Under the pieces are notes generated by a model that saw only the letters and a list, made by a program, of their open reading frames with translations, was not told the origin of the DNA and did no database searches. Below are positions 44,408 to 53,715 of a stretch of DNA of 64,000 bases, piece by piece (within the stretch, counting starts at the first letter, position 1; each line of letters opens with the position of its first letter). The DNA is from Geodermatophilaceae bacterium URHB0062 (GTDB lineage Bacteria; Actinomycetota; Actinomycetes; Mycobacteriales; Geodermatophilaceae): positions 1 through 64,000 of the forward strand of contig JHVO01000016.1 of NCBI GenBank assembly GCA_000620185.1. Reading direction: 5' to 3'. The translations under genes and the position numbers were made by a program.

Positions 44408-46302
44408 CCGGCACCTTCGGCCGAAATGGCCACGGTGGCCGGGAGGAGAGCGCCGACCCGGTCCTCGTCGAGATCGTCGCGGGCACGCTCGCCGCGATCG
44501 AGAAGGAGGTCGAGACGTCGATCGGGCGCACCTCGCGCTCTCCGATGATCCGCGACGCGCACGACTTCCGCGCCGGCATCCACGACCGGCAGCTGCGCAA
44601 GCTCACCGGCCGCTCGTACTCGGCGCTGGTCCACCCGGTGGTGCGCGACTACCCGATCGAGACGATGAACGTGGGCGACGTCTTCTTCCACAACGACGTC
44701 TACCTCTCCGAAGGCGGCATCGGCCACCTGCCCGACCTGTGCGTGACGGTGCCGGTGTTCGCGGCGAACACCGAGACCGGGGAGCAGGAGGTCGTCGCGT
44801 TCATCCAGGCGTTCGGCCACCACGACGACATCGGCGGCGCGGTGCCGGGCTCGATGCCGTCGGCGGCCACGTCGGTGTACGAGGAGGGCCTGATGGTCCC
44901 GCCGATCAAGCTGTGGGACCGCGGCGTGCCCAACGAGTCGGCGCTGAAGATCATGACTCGCAACTCACGGATGCCGGACTCGCTGGCCGCCGACCTCGAC
45001 GCCGAGTGCTCGGCCTGCCTCGCGGGTGCCCGTCGCCTCGGCGAGCTGTTCGACCGGTACGGCGTGGCGGCGGTCGAGGCCTGCTTCGAGGCGATCCTGG
45101 CGAGCTCCACCGACGTCTACCGGCGGGAGATCCTGTCGCAGATCCCCGACGGCAGCTACGTCTGGGAGGACTACGCCGAGCACGACGGCGTCGAGGAGCC
45201 GCAGCTGCACCGGCAGCGGATCACGCTGACGATGGACTCCTCGAAGGACGTCCCGCTGGTCATCGACTTCACCGGTACCGGCCCGCAGGCCAAGGGGCCG
45301 ATCAACCACTGCGGGGACTACGCCGACGGCAACTTCCTCAAGAAGTGGCTCGCGCCGATCCTGCGCAACCTGGCCGAGACGCCCGAGCGGATGGCGCAGC
45401 TCGACGTCAACGAGGGCGTCGTCCCGTTGATCGAGATGCGCTTTCCCGAGAAGGGCACGCTGCTCACCCCGATCTTCCCGGCGCCGACCAACGCGCGGAC
45501 CTTCGTCATCCTGCGGCTGCTGGGCGTCCTCGCCGGCGTGCTGGCCAAGGCCACCGGCGGTCGCATGCCCGCCGACCAGGAGACGATCCGCTACACCGGC
45601 GTCTACGGCACCGACTCCGACGGCCAGCCCTACCTCATGCGCGAGGTGCTCGGCGGCGGCTCGGGCGGGCGCTACTACGCCGACGGCGAGGACACGATCC
45701 ACGTCGTCCCCGACTCGCGGAACCTGCCGAGCGAGTTCACCGAGTCCCGCTTCCCGCTCCGGGTCGAGCGGCTCGGGCTGGCCGTCGACTCCGGGGGCGC
45801 GGGGCGCTACCGGGGCGGCTGCGGCTACGAGAAGCACATCCGCGTGCTCCGGGACGCCCACTTCATGTCCATCGCCGACCGCTCGATCCTCGCCTGCTGG
45901 GGGGTCAAGGGCGGCAAGGCCGGCAAGCCGTTCCAGATCACCGTCGACCCGGGTGGCCCCGACGAGCACGACGTCGACGCCCTCGCCGACGCCGAGCCGC
46001 TCCGCGCCGGCACCGTCGTCCGCATCCGGACGACGGGCGGCGGTGGGTGGGGCGACCCGCTGGACCGCCCGGTCGACGAGGTGCTGCGCGATCTCGCCTG
46101 GCGGAAGGTGTCGATCGCCGGCGCACGGGAGGACTACGGGGTCGTCGTCCGGGACGACGGCACGGCGGACGACGCGGCGACCGACGAGCTGCGGGCCTCG
46201 TTGCGGGCGTCCCGGACCGGCGAGGAGCCGTTCTTCGACCGTGGCCCCGGCTACGCGACCCTCTCCGGCGGCGCGACCTTCAACGAGTTCGACGTCCTGT
46301 AG
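44404..46302 (+). CDS. hyuB: Hydantoinase HyuB-type subunit
   Basis: 632-aa partner of HyuA. Typical blocks: SIGRTSRSPMIRDAHDFRAGI, YPIETMNVGDVFFHNDVYL, GHHDDIGGAVPGSMP, YADGNFLKKWLAPI, GGRYRGGCGYEKHI near residues 460-475, and RTTGGGGWGDPLDRP close to the C terminus. It carries the ring-opening or carboxylating centre with HyuA. GTG start overlaps the hyuA stop. No third subunit or racemase is nearby, so N-methylhydantoinase- or caprolactamase-like two-subunit enzymes are the closest models. A strong terminator follows. Confidence 0.9.
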   Translation: MTGTFGRNGHGGREESADPVLVEIVAGTLAAIEKEVETSIGRTSRSPMIRDAHDFRAGIHDRQLRKLTGRSYSALVHPVVRDYPIETMNVGDVFFHNDVYLSEGGIGHLPDLCVTVPVFAANTETGEQEVVAFIQAFGHHDDIGGAVPGSMPSAATSVYEEGLMVPPIKLWDRGVPNESALKIMTRNSRMPDSLAADLDAECSACLAGARRLGELFDRYGVAAVEACFEAILASSTDVYRREILSQIPDGSYVWEDYAEHDGVEEPQLHRQRITLTMDSSKDVPLVIDFTGTGPQAKGPINHCGDYADGNFLKKWLAPILRNLAETPERMAQLDVNEGVVPLIEMRFPEKGTLLTPIFPAPTNARTFVILRLLGVLAGVLAKATGGRMPADQETIRYTGVYGTDSDGQPYLMREVLGGGSGGRYYADGEDTIHVVPDSRNLPSEFTESRFPLRVERLGLAVDSGGAGRYRGGCGYEKHIRVLRDAHFMSIADRSILACWGVKGGKAGKPFQITVDPGGPDEHDVDALADAEPLRAGTVVRIRTTGGGGWGDPLDRPVDEVLRDLAWRKVSIAGAREDYGVVVRDDGTADDAATDELRASLRASRTGEEPFFDRGPGYATLSGGATFNEFDVL

Positions 46303-46311
46303 GTACTCCCC

Positions 46312-46360
46312 GCGACGCTTGTGCTCTGCCTACTGGGGGAGAGCAGAGCACAAGCGTCGC
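46312..46360. terminator. Strong terminator after hyuB
   Basis: Perfect 18-bp inverted repeat (GCGACGCTTGTGCTCTGC / GCAGAGCACAAGCGTCGC) with a 13-nt loop, starting 10 nt after the hyuB stop. Confidence 0.85.
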
Positions 46361-46650
46361 CGGTCGCAGGCCGTGCCCGGATACTCCGACGCTGCTGTGG
46401 GGCGGGCGCCGGAGGCTGCGGGGCGGGCACCGGTGCGGGGCCGGGTGCCGGAGACGCCGGAGCGGCTCCGTCCGCGGAGCCGCTCCCCGTCGTCGCGTCC
46501 ACCGCCGGGAGCTCCGACGACGACGGGGCGCTGCCGCCGGAGACGGTCGAGGACGCCTCGGCCTCCTCGATCGGCGTCCCGGATCCCCCGCAGGCGGCCA
46601 GCGGCCGAGAGGGCCCACGGTTCTCCCGAGCCCGTACCGGTCAAGAGACC
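46361..46650 (-). pseudogene. Possible decayed lipoprotein gene
   Basis: This stretch has no intact gene. On the minus strand one frame reads WALSAAG and the next frame LAACGGSGTPIEEAEASSTV, together resembling a lipoprotein signal (ALSAAG-LAAC) broken by a frameshift. A Ser/Ala/Pro-rich linker follows, then ATGDACALLSP, a start typical of small actinobacterial lipoproteins, which runs into the terminator hairpin and stops. The case is suggestive only, since GC-rich low-complexity sequence can mimic this. Confidence 0.3.
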
Positions 46651-46675
46651 CCCGGACGTTCCGCGGACACAGCCC

Positions 46676-47158
46676 TCAGTGCGCCCGCCGGCGGAACCAC
46701 CGGGGACGACGGCGCGGGGGCTCCGGCGCGGCAGGGGCCGGTGGGGCCGGCGGCTGGTTCCGATACCACCACTCGACCAGCGACTCCACGTCGGCGAGAC
46801 CGGGCAGCGGCGACCAGCGGCTCTCCTGGGGACGACGCCAGAAGGCCTGCACCCGCACGTTGTAGTCGTCGGCCAGCGCCCGTACCTCGTGCTCGGAGGT
46901 CAGCCGCTCGGCGCGCTCGGGCAGCCCGTCCCTCTCCCGCCGCAGCGCCAGCCCGGGCGGCAGCATCGCCGCGGTGTCCACGCCCTCGCGGCGCGCCTTG
47001 GCCAGGGCCCAGTCGTAGGCGGTCTCCTCCCGGTCGAGGTTGGGGAGGGGCTTGCCGGCGCCCGGCAGACGCTCGAAGTCCCCGCGGGCGATGCTGCGGG
47101 TGATCTGGTTGTCCACCCACGTCTCGAACGCCATCCCCGGCGGCTTCCGCTCGGTCAT
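46676..47158 (-). CDS. DUF1992 (DnaJ-related) protein
   Basis: 160-aa protein with the DUF1992 signature near its start: FETWVDNQITRSIARGDFERLPGAGKPLPNLD, given here by its ends, followed by REETAYDWALAKARREGVD. The C terminus is Pro/Arg-rich. Related proteins are annotated as DnaJ homologue subfamily C member 28-like; role unknown. Start MTERKPPG at 47158, 38 nt from the divergent Nudix gene. Confidence 0.85.
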   Translation of the reverse strand: MTERKPPGMAFETWVDNQITRSIARGDFERLPGAGKPLPNLDREETAYDWALAKARREGVDTAAMLPPGLALRRERDGLPERAERLTSEHEVRALADDYNVRVQAFWRRPQESRWSPLPGLADVESLVEWWYRNQPPAPPAPAAPEPPRRRPRWFRRRAH

Positions 47159-47196
47159 CGCCCTCCATGGTCGCACCGCTCTGCCAGGCTCGCGGC

Positions 47197-47727
47197 ATGC
47201 GGACGACGAGCAGCCGAGAGGTCTACCGGAACCCCTGGATCCGCGTCCGAGAGGACGTACTGGAGCGCGACGACGGCTCCGCGGGCCTCTACGGCGTGGT
47301 CGAGCGCGACGACTTCGGGCTCGTCATCCCCGCCGAGCGCGACGGGTTCTGGCTGGTCGAGCAGTACCGCTACCCCCTGGGCCGCCGGTGCTGGGAGTTC
47401 CCGCAGGGCACCTGGGGCACCGGGGCGAGCGGCTCGGCGGAGGAGCTCGCCCGGGCGGAGCTGGCGGAGGAGACCGGGCTGCGCGCTGCGCAGCTCCGCC
47501 ACCTGGGGCACCTGGACCTCGCGCCGGGGCTCTCCGACCAGGAGTTCGACGTCTGGCTGGCGACCGGGTTGACCGCCGGGCCGACGAATCGGGAGGCGAC
47601 CGAGTCGGACATGCGGCACCGGTTCGTGCCCGAGGCGGAGCTCCGGCGGATGATCCGCGAGGGTGCGTTCACCGACGGCCCATCGCTGGCCGCCTACAGC
47701 CTGTTCCTGCTCGGCGAGGCCGCGTGA
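47197..47727 (+). CDS. Nudix hydrolase, ADP-ribose pyrophosphatase-like
   Basis: 176-aa hydrolase. The Nudix box is visible as GTGASGSAEELARAELAEETGL, quoted by its ends GTGAS and EETGL. The N-terminal YRNPWIRVREDVLERDDG and VEQYRYPLGRRCWEFPQGTW match NudF/ADP-ribose pyrophosphatase-type enzymes. The start MRTTSSREVYRN was preferred over an upstream ATG because the family begins there. Single gene. Confidence 0.87.
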   Translation: MRTTSSREVYRNPWIRVREDVLERDDGSAGLYGVVERDDFGLVIPAERDGFWLVEQYRYPLGRRCWEFPQGTWGTGASGSAEELARAELAEETGLRAAQLRHLGHLDLAPGLSDQEFDVWLATGLTAGPTNREATESDMRHRFVPEAELRRMIREGAFTDGPSLAAYSLFLLGEAA

Positions 47728-47817
47728 GGCGGACCGACCGCGCCCGGACCAGCACATTCGGGTGACGGCGCGGCGGATGGGGCTGCACGACCAGCAGCGA
47801 CCCAGCAGGCTGTCCGG

Positions 47818-48840
47818 GTGCCTCCGTCCGCCCCCGGCCTCCCCGGCCTGCCGGGTCTCCCGCCCGAGCTGGCCGGACCGGTGGCCGTGGAGCTGGCCAA
47901 GCCGGTCAGGGAGATCCCGGCGGCGCACGCCCTGCCCGGCGGTTGCGTCTACGAGCCCAAGTGGGACGGCTACCGCCTGGTGATCGTCCGGCAGGCCCGC
48001 TCGACCCGGCTGTGGTCCAAGCAGGGCCGCGACCTCACCGACCGGTTCCCCGATCTGGCCGCCGCCGCTGTGGCCCAGGTGCCCGCCGGCTCGGTCATCG
48101 ACGGCGAGGTGGTCATCTGGAACGGCGACCGGCTGGACTTCGGGCTGCTCCAGCGCCGCATGGTCACCGCGGCCGGGCGGATCGGCCCCCTGGTGGCCGC
48201 CTCCCCGGCGTCCTACGTCGCCTTCGACCTGCTGGCCGCCGGGGGCACCGACCTCCGGAACGAGCGGCTGACCCGCCGCCGGGCCGCCCTCGAGGACCTC
48301 GCGGAGCGCTGGGCGCCGCCGCTGCAGCTCTCCCCCTCGACCTCCGACCCGGGCGAGGCCCGCCGCTGGTTCGAGGACTTCCGCCCGGCCGGCGTCGAGG
48401 GACTGGTGGCCAAGGGCGCCGGCACCCGGTACGCCCCGGGCCGGCGGGAGTGGCTCAAGGTCAAGTCGTGGGAGAGCACCGAGGTCGTCGCGGGCGGGGT
48501 GATCGGCCCGATCGGCGCGCCGAGCCAGCTCGTCGCCGGGCGGTACCGGGACGGGGAGCTCGTCGTCGTAGGACGCACCAGCCCGCTGTCCCCCGCGCAG
48601 TCCGCCGAGCTCGCCGGCGTCCTGGCGCCGGCCGACGACACCCACCCGTGGCCCGAGCGGATCGGCACCGGCGCCTTCGGCGGCGGGCGGCTCTCGGTGC
48701 CGCTCACCCGGGTCGCCCCGACGGCCGTGGTCGAGATCAGCGCGGACGCCGCCCTCCAGGCCGGCGTCTTCCGGCATCCGCTGCGATTCGTGCGCGTCCG
48801 GCCGGACCTGCGTCCGGAGGATCTCCCGCCGATCGGCTGA
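47818..48840 (+). CDS. ATP-dependent DNA ligase (LigC-like)
   Basis: 340-aa ligase. The adenylation lysine is Lys48 in YEPKWDGYR; later motifs include VIDGEVVIW, YVAFDLLA, EGLVAKGAGTRYAPGRREWLKVKS. An OB-fold domain follows. There is no polymerase or nuclease domain, so it is a small stand-alone ligase like mycobacterial LigC, used in repair. GTG at 47818 lies just before the ligase fold. Confidence 0.9.
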   Translation: MPPSAPGLPGLPGLPPELAGPVAVELAKPVREIPAAHALPGGCVYEPKWDGYRLVIVRQARSTRLWSKQGRDLTDRFPDLAAAAVAQVPAGSVIDGEVVIWNGDRLDFGLLQRRMVTAAGRIGPLVAASPASYVAFDLLAAGGTDLRNERLTRRRAALEDLAERWAPPLQLSPSTSDPGEARRWFEDFRPAGVEGLVAKGAGTRYAPGRREWLKVKSWESTEVVAGGVIGPIGAPSQLVAGRYRDGELVVVGRTSPLSPAQSAELAGVLAPADDTHPWPERIGTGAFGGGRLSVPLTRVAPTAVVEISADAALQAGVFRHPLRFVRVRPDLRPEDLPPIG

Positions 48841-48852
48841 CGACGCCCGCGG

Positions 48853-49323
48853 CTAGCCGGTCCGAAGCGGCCCCCCATCCCAGCGCTGCGACAGCGGCGC
48901 GAGCTCCGCCACGGGCGCGGGCAGCCGACCGGTCGCCAGGTCGTGCAGGGTCACGCCCTCGAGGAGACCCTCGAGGAGTGCCCGGACCGCCATCCACACC
49001 GTCGCGAGATGCGCGGCGGACTCCGGATAGCGCAACTGCTCCGGAGCCACGCCGTGGACACGGAACAAGGGGCCGTCCAGCGCACGGACGATCTCGGCGA
49101 CGGTCACCTGGTCCGGAGGAGTTGCCAGCCGGTAGCCCCCGCGCCGCGCCCTCGTGGAATCCACGAAGCCCGCATGACGCATGTCCCCCAGGATCCGCTG
49201 CACGAACTGCTGGGAGATCCCCTGTGCCTGGGCGATCACGTCCGACGTCGGCGTGACGTCCTGCGCCCGCGCCAGCTCGATGCAGGCACGCAGCGCATAG
49301 TCGGCGCGCGCAGAGATCCTCAC
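48853..49323 (-). CDS. Rrf2-family transcriptional regulator (CymR/IscR-like)
   Basis: 156-aa regulator beginning VRISARADYALRACIELA, with the winged helix GISQQFVQRILGDMRHAGFVDSTRARRGGYRLA. The three Cys residues of IscR are absent, as in CymR-type cysteine regulators. It is the last gene of the sulfate uptake operon, 28 nt after cysA, so it probably represses or tunes this operon in response to cysteine supply. One of two adjacent GTG codons is the start. Confidence 0.85.
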   Translation of the reverse strand: MRISARADYALRACIELARAQDVTPTSDVIAQAQGISQQFVQRILGDMRHAGFVDSTRARRGGYRLATPPDQVTVAEIVRALDGPLFRVHGVAPEQLRYPESAAHLATVWMAVRALLEGLLEGVTLHDLATGRLPAPVAELAPLSQRWDGGPLRTG

Positions 49324-49351
49324 CACGACCCCGGGGCCGCGCAGGCGGAGA

Positions 49352-50311
49352 TCACACCGCCACCTCCCGGGCGATGTCGGCCGTCCCAGCCCGCAGGAAG
49401 ACCCGGTCCCCGGGACGGGCGGCGAGCCGACGGGCCTGGTCGCGGGTGATCTGCGCCCAGGTCGGCTCGTCGTCGACCAGGAGGTCGACGCGCACCTCGA
49501 AGCCGAGCCGCACGACGCGCTGCACGGTCGCGGCGACGGTGCCCGGCGCCGGGTCCGGCAGGAGGTCGACGTCGTGCGGGCGGACCAGCGCACCGCCGAC
49601 GCGGGTGGTGGGTCCGAGGAAGCTCATCACGAACTCGCTGGAGGGGCGCTCGTAGAGGTCGTCGGGGCTGCCGACCTGCTGGACCTCGCCCCCGGCCATG
49701 ACGACGATCTCGTCGGCGACCTCCATCGCCTCCTCCTGGTCGTGCGTGACGAACACCGTCGTGACGTGCACCTCGTCGTGCAGCCGGCGCAGCCACGAGC
49801 GCAGCTCCTTGCGGACCTGGGCGTCGAGCGCCCCGAACGGTTCGTCGAGGAGCAGGACCTTCGGTTCCACGGCCAGGGCTCTGGCGAGTGCCATCCGCTG
49901 ACGCTGGCCGCCGGACAGCTGGGCCGGGTACCGGTGCGCGAACTGCTCGAGGTGCACCAGTTCGAGCAGCTCGTCCACACGGGCCTTGATCTGCGCCTTC
50001 GGGCGTTTGCGGATCTCGAGGCCGAAGGCGACGTTGCCGAAGACCGTCATGTGCTTGAACGCCGCGTAGTGCTGGAAGACGAAGCCGACGTTCCGTCGCT
50101 GGGGCGACAGCTTCGTGGAGTCCTCGCCTCCGATCTCGATGGTTCCCGAGTCGGGCGTCTCCAGTCCGGCGATGATCCGCAGCAGGGTGCTCTTGCCACC
50201 TCCACTGGGCCCGAGGAGCGCCGTGAGGGCCCCGGTCGGGATGTCGACGGACACGTCCCGGAGGGCGGCGAACGTGCCGAAGTTCTTCGAGACGTTGGTG
50301 GCGCGGATCAT
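49352..50311 (-). CDS. cysA: Sulfate/thiosulfate ABC transporter ATPase
   Basis: 319-aa ATPase. Walker [10 protein letters not shown], signature [15 protein letters not shown], Walker [13 protein letters not shown] and [11 protein letters not shown] are clear. A C-terminal TOBE-like domain ([16 protein letters not shown]...) is typical of CysA. Start codon overlaps the cysW stop. It forms an operon with sbp, cysT, cysW and rrf2. Confidence 0.95.
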   Translation of the reverse strand: MIRATNVSKNFGTFAALRDVSVDIPTGALTALLGPSGGGKSTLLRIIAGLETPDSGTIEIGGEDSTKLSPQRRNVGFVFQHYAAFKHMTVFGNVAFGLEIRKRPKAQIKARVDELLELVHLEQFAHRYPAQLSGGQRQRMALARALAVEPKVLLLDEPFGALDAQVRKELRSWLRRLHDEVHVTTVFVTHDQEEAMEVADEIVVMAGGEVQQVGSPDDLYERPSSEFVMSFLGPTTRVGGALVRPHDVDLLPDPAPGTVAATVQRVVRLGFEVRVDLLVDDEPTWAQITRDQARRLAARPGDRVFLRAGTADIAREVAV

Positions 50312-51099
50312 CGCTCGTCCTCTCGGGGGCGCAGCAGGGTGATGGTGAGAAGCGTCAGGACCGCGATGACCGCCATCGCGAAGGCCGCGGCGTAGGCCGC
50401 CTGCTGGTCGAAGTTCTGGAACCGCTCCTCGACGAAGAGCGTCAGCGTCTGCGTCTGGTCCTTGATCCGGCCCGATACGACGGCGACGGCGCCGTACTCA
50501 CCGAGGGCTCGGGCGAGGGTCAGCACCATGCCGTAGGCCAGAGCCCACCGGATCGCCGGCAGGGTCACGCGACGGAAGGTCTGCCACGGCTTCGAGCCGA
50601 GGGTCCAGGCCGCCTGCTCCTGCTCGATGCCGATCTCCTCGAGGACCGGCGTGACCGCCCGGACGACGAGCGGGAGGCAGACGAAGATCGTCGCGAGCAC
50701 CATGCCGGGGAGCGAGAAGATCACGTCGATCCCCAGGTCGGCCAGCCAGCCGCCGAACGGCGCGAAGCGTCCGTAGACCAGGACCAGCGCCAGACCCACG
50801 ACCACCGGCGAGACGGCGAGCGGCAGGTCCACGAGCATGTTCAGCACTCGCCGGCCGCGGAACTCGTGCCGGACCAGGAGCACGGCGGTGCCGACGCCGA
50901 AGACCGTGTTCGCGATCACGGTGAGCACCGCCACCTGCGCGGTCACCTTGAAGGCGTGCAACGCGGACGGCGTCGTCAGCGACTCGATCACCGGCGCGAT
51001 GCCGTCCTGGAAGGTCGTCCAGCAGATGAGGCCCACCGGCAGGACGAGCAGGAAGAGCAGGTAGACCAGGGCGACGGTGCGCAGTCCGTACCTAGCCAC
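50308..51099 (-). CDS. cysW: Sulfate ABC transporter permease CysW
   Basis: 263-aa permease with six membrane segments. The EAA loop is [28 protein letters not shown], given by its ends, and [17 protein letters not shown] is the CysW-type segment. Overlaps cysT by eight bases and cysA by four. Confidence 0.94.
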   Translation of the reverse strand: MARYGLRTVALVYLLFLLVLPVGLICWTTFQDGIAPVIESLTTPSALHAFKVTAQVAVLTVIANTVFGVGTAVLLVRHEFRGRRVLNMLVDLPLAVSPVVVGLALVLVYGRFAPFGGWLADLGIDVIFSLPGMVLATIFVCLPLVVRAVTPVLEEIGIEQEQAAWTLGSKPWQTFRRVTLPAIRWALAYGMVLTLARALGEYGAVAVVSGRIKDQTQTLTLFVEERFQNFDQQAAYAAAFAMAVIAVLTLLTITLLRPREDER

Positions 51100-51997
51100 G
51101 ACGGGACCCCCAACGCTGGAGCAGGTCGAGGGCGACGAGCATGACCAGCGCGACGACGAGCAGCACGGTGGAGACGGCGGCCGCCCCCGTCATGTTGTCG
51201 CTCTCGATCTGGCCGAAGATGCTGACGGCGGCGACCTGCGTCTGGAACGGGATGTTGCCGGAGATGAGCACGGTCGAGCCGAACTCGCTGATGGACCGGG
51301 CGAACGCCAGCGCCGTCCCCGACAGCATCGCCGGCAGCAGGCTCGGCAGGATCACCCGCCGGAAGATCGTCGCCCTGCCGGCGCCGAGGGACGCGGCCGC
51401 CTCCTCGACCTCCTTGTCGAGCTCGAGGAGGACCGGCTGCACGGTGCGCACGACGAAGGGCAGCGTCACGAAGAGCAGGGCCACGACGACGCCGCTGCGC
51501 GCGTAGGCCAGGTCCACGCCCAGCGGGCTGGACGGCCCGTAGAGGGCCAGCAGGACCAGGCCGGCCACGATGGTCGGCAGCGCGAACGGCAGGTCGATCA
51601 GCATCTCGACGATGCGCTTGCCGGGGAAGTCGTCGCGGACCAGCACCCAGGCGATCAGCGTGCCCATGACGAGGTTGATGAGGGCGACGAGCAGTGAGGC
51701 GACGACGGTCAGCTTGAGCGCCGAGGACGCCTCCGGGGTGGTGACCTGGGCCCAGAAGCCGCTGAGGCCGTCCTCCATGGAGCGGAGGACGACGGCGGCG
51801 AGCGGGATGAGGACGATCAGACTCAGGTAGAGCGTCGCCATCCCGAGACCGAGCCCCAGGCCGACCTGACGGCGGCGGCCCGCCGCCGGCGCACGCCGGC
51901 CCCGGCCGGCACCGGTCCGTGCCGGGCCCGGCCCGGCCGCCGGGACGCCCAGCTCGAGAGCGGGGCGGTCGGCGGCCGGAGCCGGAACTCCAGCCAC
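51092..51997 (-). CDS. cysT: Sulfate ABC transporter permease CysT
   Basis: 301-aa permease. After an Ala/Pro/Arg-rich cytosolic N terminus, six membrane segments with DLPFALPTIVAGL, an EAA loop (LELDKEVEEAAASLGAGRATIFRRVILP) and ARSISEFGSTVLISGNIP. GTG 51997 is 7 nt from the sbp stop. The long N-terminal tail is unusual but common in GC-rich genomes. Confidence 0.93.
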   Translation of the reverse strand: MAGVPAPAADRPALELGVPAAGPGPARTGAGRGRRAPAAGRRRQVGLGLGLGMATLYLSLIVLIPLAAVVLRSMEDGLSGFWAQVTTPEASSALKLTVVASLLVALINLVMGTLIAWVLVRDDFPGKRIVEMLIDLPFALPTIVAGLVLLALYGPSSPLGVDLAYARSGVVVALLFVTLPFVVRTVQPVLLELDKEVEEAAASLGAGRATIFRRVILPSLLPAMLSGTALAFARSISEFGSTVLISGNIPFQTQVAAVSIFGQIESDNMTGAAAVSTVLLVVALVMLVALDLLQRWGSRRG

Positions 51998-52004
51998 GGG
52001 AGCG

Positions 52005-53018
52005 CTAGTTCTCGACGGAGACACCGATGCTCCGCTCGACATCGAGCATGATGCTGCCGTCGGTGTTGAAGAACTTGTCCGTCGCGGCCGACCAGCCACC
52101 GAGGTCGGCGATGGTGAACAGGCCGCTCGGGTCGGGGAAGTCGCCCTCGGCGGCCACGTCCTCGTTGACCGGCCGGTAGCCGTTGTCCATGAAGATCTTC
52201 TGCGCGTCGTCCGAGCGGAGGAAGTCGAGGAAGGCCTGGGCCTGCTCGGCGTGCTTGCTCGTCTTGGTCACCGCGACCGGGTTCTCGATGAGGATGGTCT
52301 CGTCGGGAACCGTGTAGTCGATCTTCTGGCCGTTCTGCTGGGCGAAGATCGCCTCGTTCTCGTAGGCGAGCATCGCGTCGCCCTTGCCACCGGCGAAGGT
52401 CTGCAACGCCTTGCGGGCACTGTCGTCCTGGACCGGGACGTTCTTGAACAGGTCGTTGAGGTACTTGACGCCGGCGGCCTCGTCCTTGCCGACGTCGCTC
52501 GCCGCGCCGTAGGCGGCCAGCACGTTCCAGCGGGCGCCACCCGAGGTGAAGGGGTTAGGGGTGATCACCTCGACGCCGTCCTGCGTCAGGTCGTCCCAGT
52601 CCTTCAGGTCCTTCGGGTTGCCCTCGCGCGTGGCGATGACGACCACCGAGTCGGTGACCATTCCCTTGTGCTCGTCGGCGTTCCAGTCGTCCGCGACCAT
52701 CCCGGCCTTCACCAGGCGGGTCATGTCGGGCTCGAGGGAGAACGCGACCACGTCCGCGGGCTGGCCCGCCTCGACGGCCCGGCTCTGGTCACCTGATCCA
52801 CCGAAGGATGTCGTGAACTCGACGTTCTTTCCGTCCGACGTCTTCTGGAACGCCTTGATGATCTGCTCGTAGGCCTCCTGGGGCGTCGAGTACGCCACCA
52901 GGGCGAGCGTCACCTTGTCCTGGTCCGACGACCCGCCGGCGTTACCGCCGCACGCCACCAGCCCGAACACGGCAACGCTGCCTGCCGCCATCAGTCGCAG
53001 AGGTCGTCTCGCAGCCAA
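52005..53018 (-). CDS. sbp: Sulfate-binding lipoprotein
   Basis: 337-aa periplasmic-type binding protein, anchored as a lipoprotein. The signal ends FGLVAC with the lipobox Cys; the mature part has VTLALVAYSTPQEAYEQII, FGGSGDQSRAVEAGQPADVVAFSLEPDM and NPFTSGGARWNVLAAYG, all typical of Sbp/CysP. TTG at 53018 was chosen because a strong AAGGAGG lies 6 nt upstream; the Met at 52991 is a weaker alternative. First gene of the sulfate operon. Confidence 0.93.
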   Translation of the reverse strand: MAARRPLRLMAAGSVAVFGLVACGGNAGGSSDQDKVTLALVAYSTPQEAYEQIIKAFQKTSDGKNVEFTTSFGGSGDQSRAVEAGQPADVVAFSLEPDMTRLVKAGMVADDWNADEHKGMVTDSVVVIATREGNPKDLKDWDDLTQDGVEVITPNPFTSGGARWNVLAAYGAASDVGKDEAAGVKYLNDLFKNVPVQDDSARKALQTFAGGKGDAMLAYENEAIFAQQNGQKIDYTVPDETILIENPVAVTKTSKHAEQAQAFLDFLRSDDAQKIFMDNGYRPVNEDVAAEGDFPDPSGLFTIADLGGWSAATDKFFNTDGSIMLDVERSIGVSVEN

Positions 53019-53202
53019 TGTGTACCTCCTTGGTCGGTTTAGTGGGCGAAACGTACGCAGGGACGCCGGGCAGCGCAAGTGCCTCGCGCGCGCCGGTCCG
53101 TGAAAGATGCGCGCGGGTGCCCGGGATCACCGAGCGGAGCAAGGATTCCCGGGGACTTCGGTCGGTGCGGCGCAGCAGGGCGTCCCTGGTCGCCGCGAAC
53201 GG

Positions 53203-53715
53203 TCAGCGACGGTCCGGCACGCGGCCCAGGGCGACGAGCAGCCGGCGCAACAGGCCGGCCAGCACCTCGTGGTCCTCGTCGGAGAGCCCTTCGAGCAGGC
53301 CTCGCTCGGTCTCGAGGTGATCGGGCAGCGCAGCGTCCAGCGCTGCCCGCCCGGCGGGCGACAGGGTCACCACGACGGCACGACCGTCGGCCTCGCTGCG
53401 CTCGCGGGTGATGAGGCCCTTCTCCTCCAGCCGGTCCAGTCGCTGCGTGATCGCGCCGGAGGTGACCAGTGCCGACCGCATGAGGGCGGTCGGCGTGAGC
53501 TGGTAGGGCGCACCGGCCCGGCGCAGGGCCGCCAGGACGTCGAAGGACGGCGCGTCCAGACCGTGCCGGGCGAAGGTGGCGCGCTGCGCGAGGTAGACCT
53601 CGCGCTGGAGCTGGGTGATCCGCCCGATGATTCCCATCGGCGAGCAGTCGAGGTCGGGCCGCTCGCGCCCCCACTGCGCGAGGATCTGGTCGACCGCGTC
53701 CTGGTCGCCGGTCAC
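53203..53715 (-). CDS. MarR-family transcriptional regulator
   Basis: 170-aa regulator. The winged helix reads LRRAGAPYQLTPTALMRSALVTSGAITQRLDRLEEKGLITRERSEADGRAVVVTLSPAG, quoted only for its ends LRRAG and LSPAG. Its GTG overlaps the stop of the NmrA-like gene, so the two are one operon. A perfect 7-4-7 palindrome upstream of that operon (54593-54610) is the probable autoregulatory operator, and degenerate copies precede the pyrimidine genes. It is therefore a candidate regulator of both. Confidence 0.88.
   Translation of the reverse strand: MTGDQDAVDQILAQWGRERPDLDCSPMGIIGRITQLQREVYLAQRATFARHGLDAPSFDVLAALRRAGAPYQLTPTALMRSALVTSGAITQRLDRLEEKGLITRERSEADGRAVVVTLSPAGRAALDAALPDHLETERGLLEGLSDEDHEVLAGLLRRLLVALGRVPDRR

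Noticed and set aside
46321-47103. Plus-strand open frame between hyuB and the Nudix gene
   Set aside because: It begins within the terminator hairpin, lacks a ribosome binding site, and runs antisense through the DUF1992 gene.
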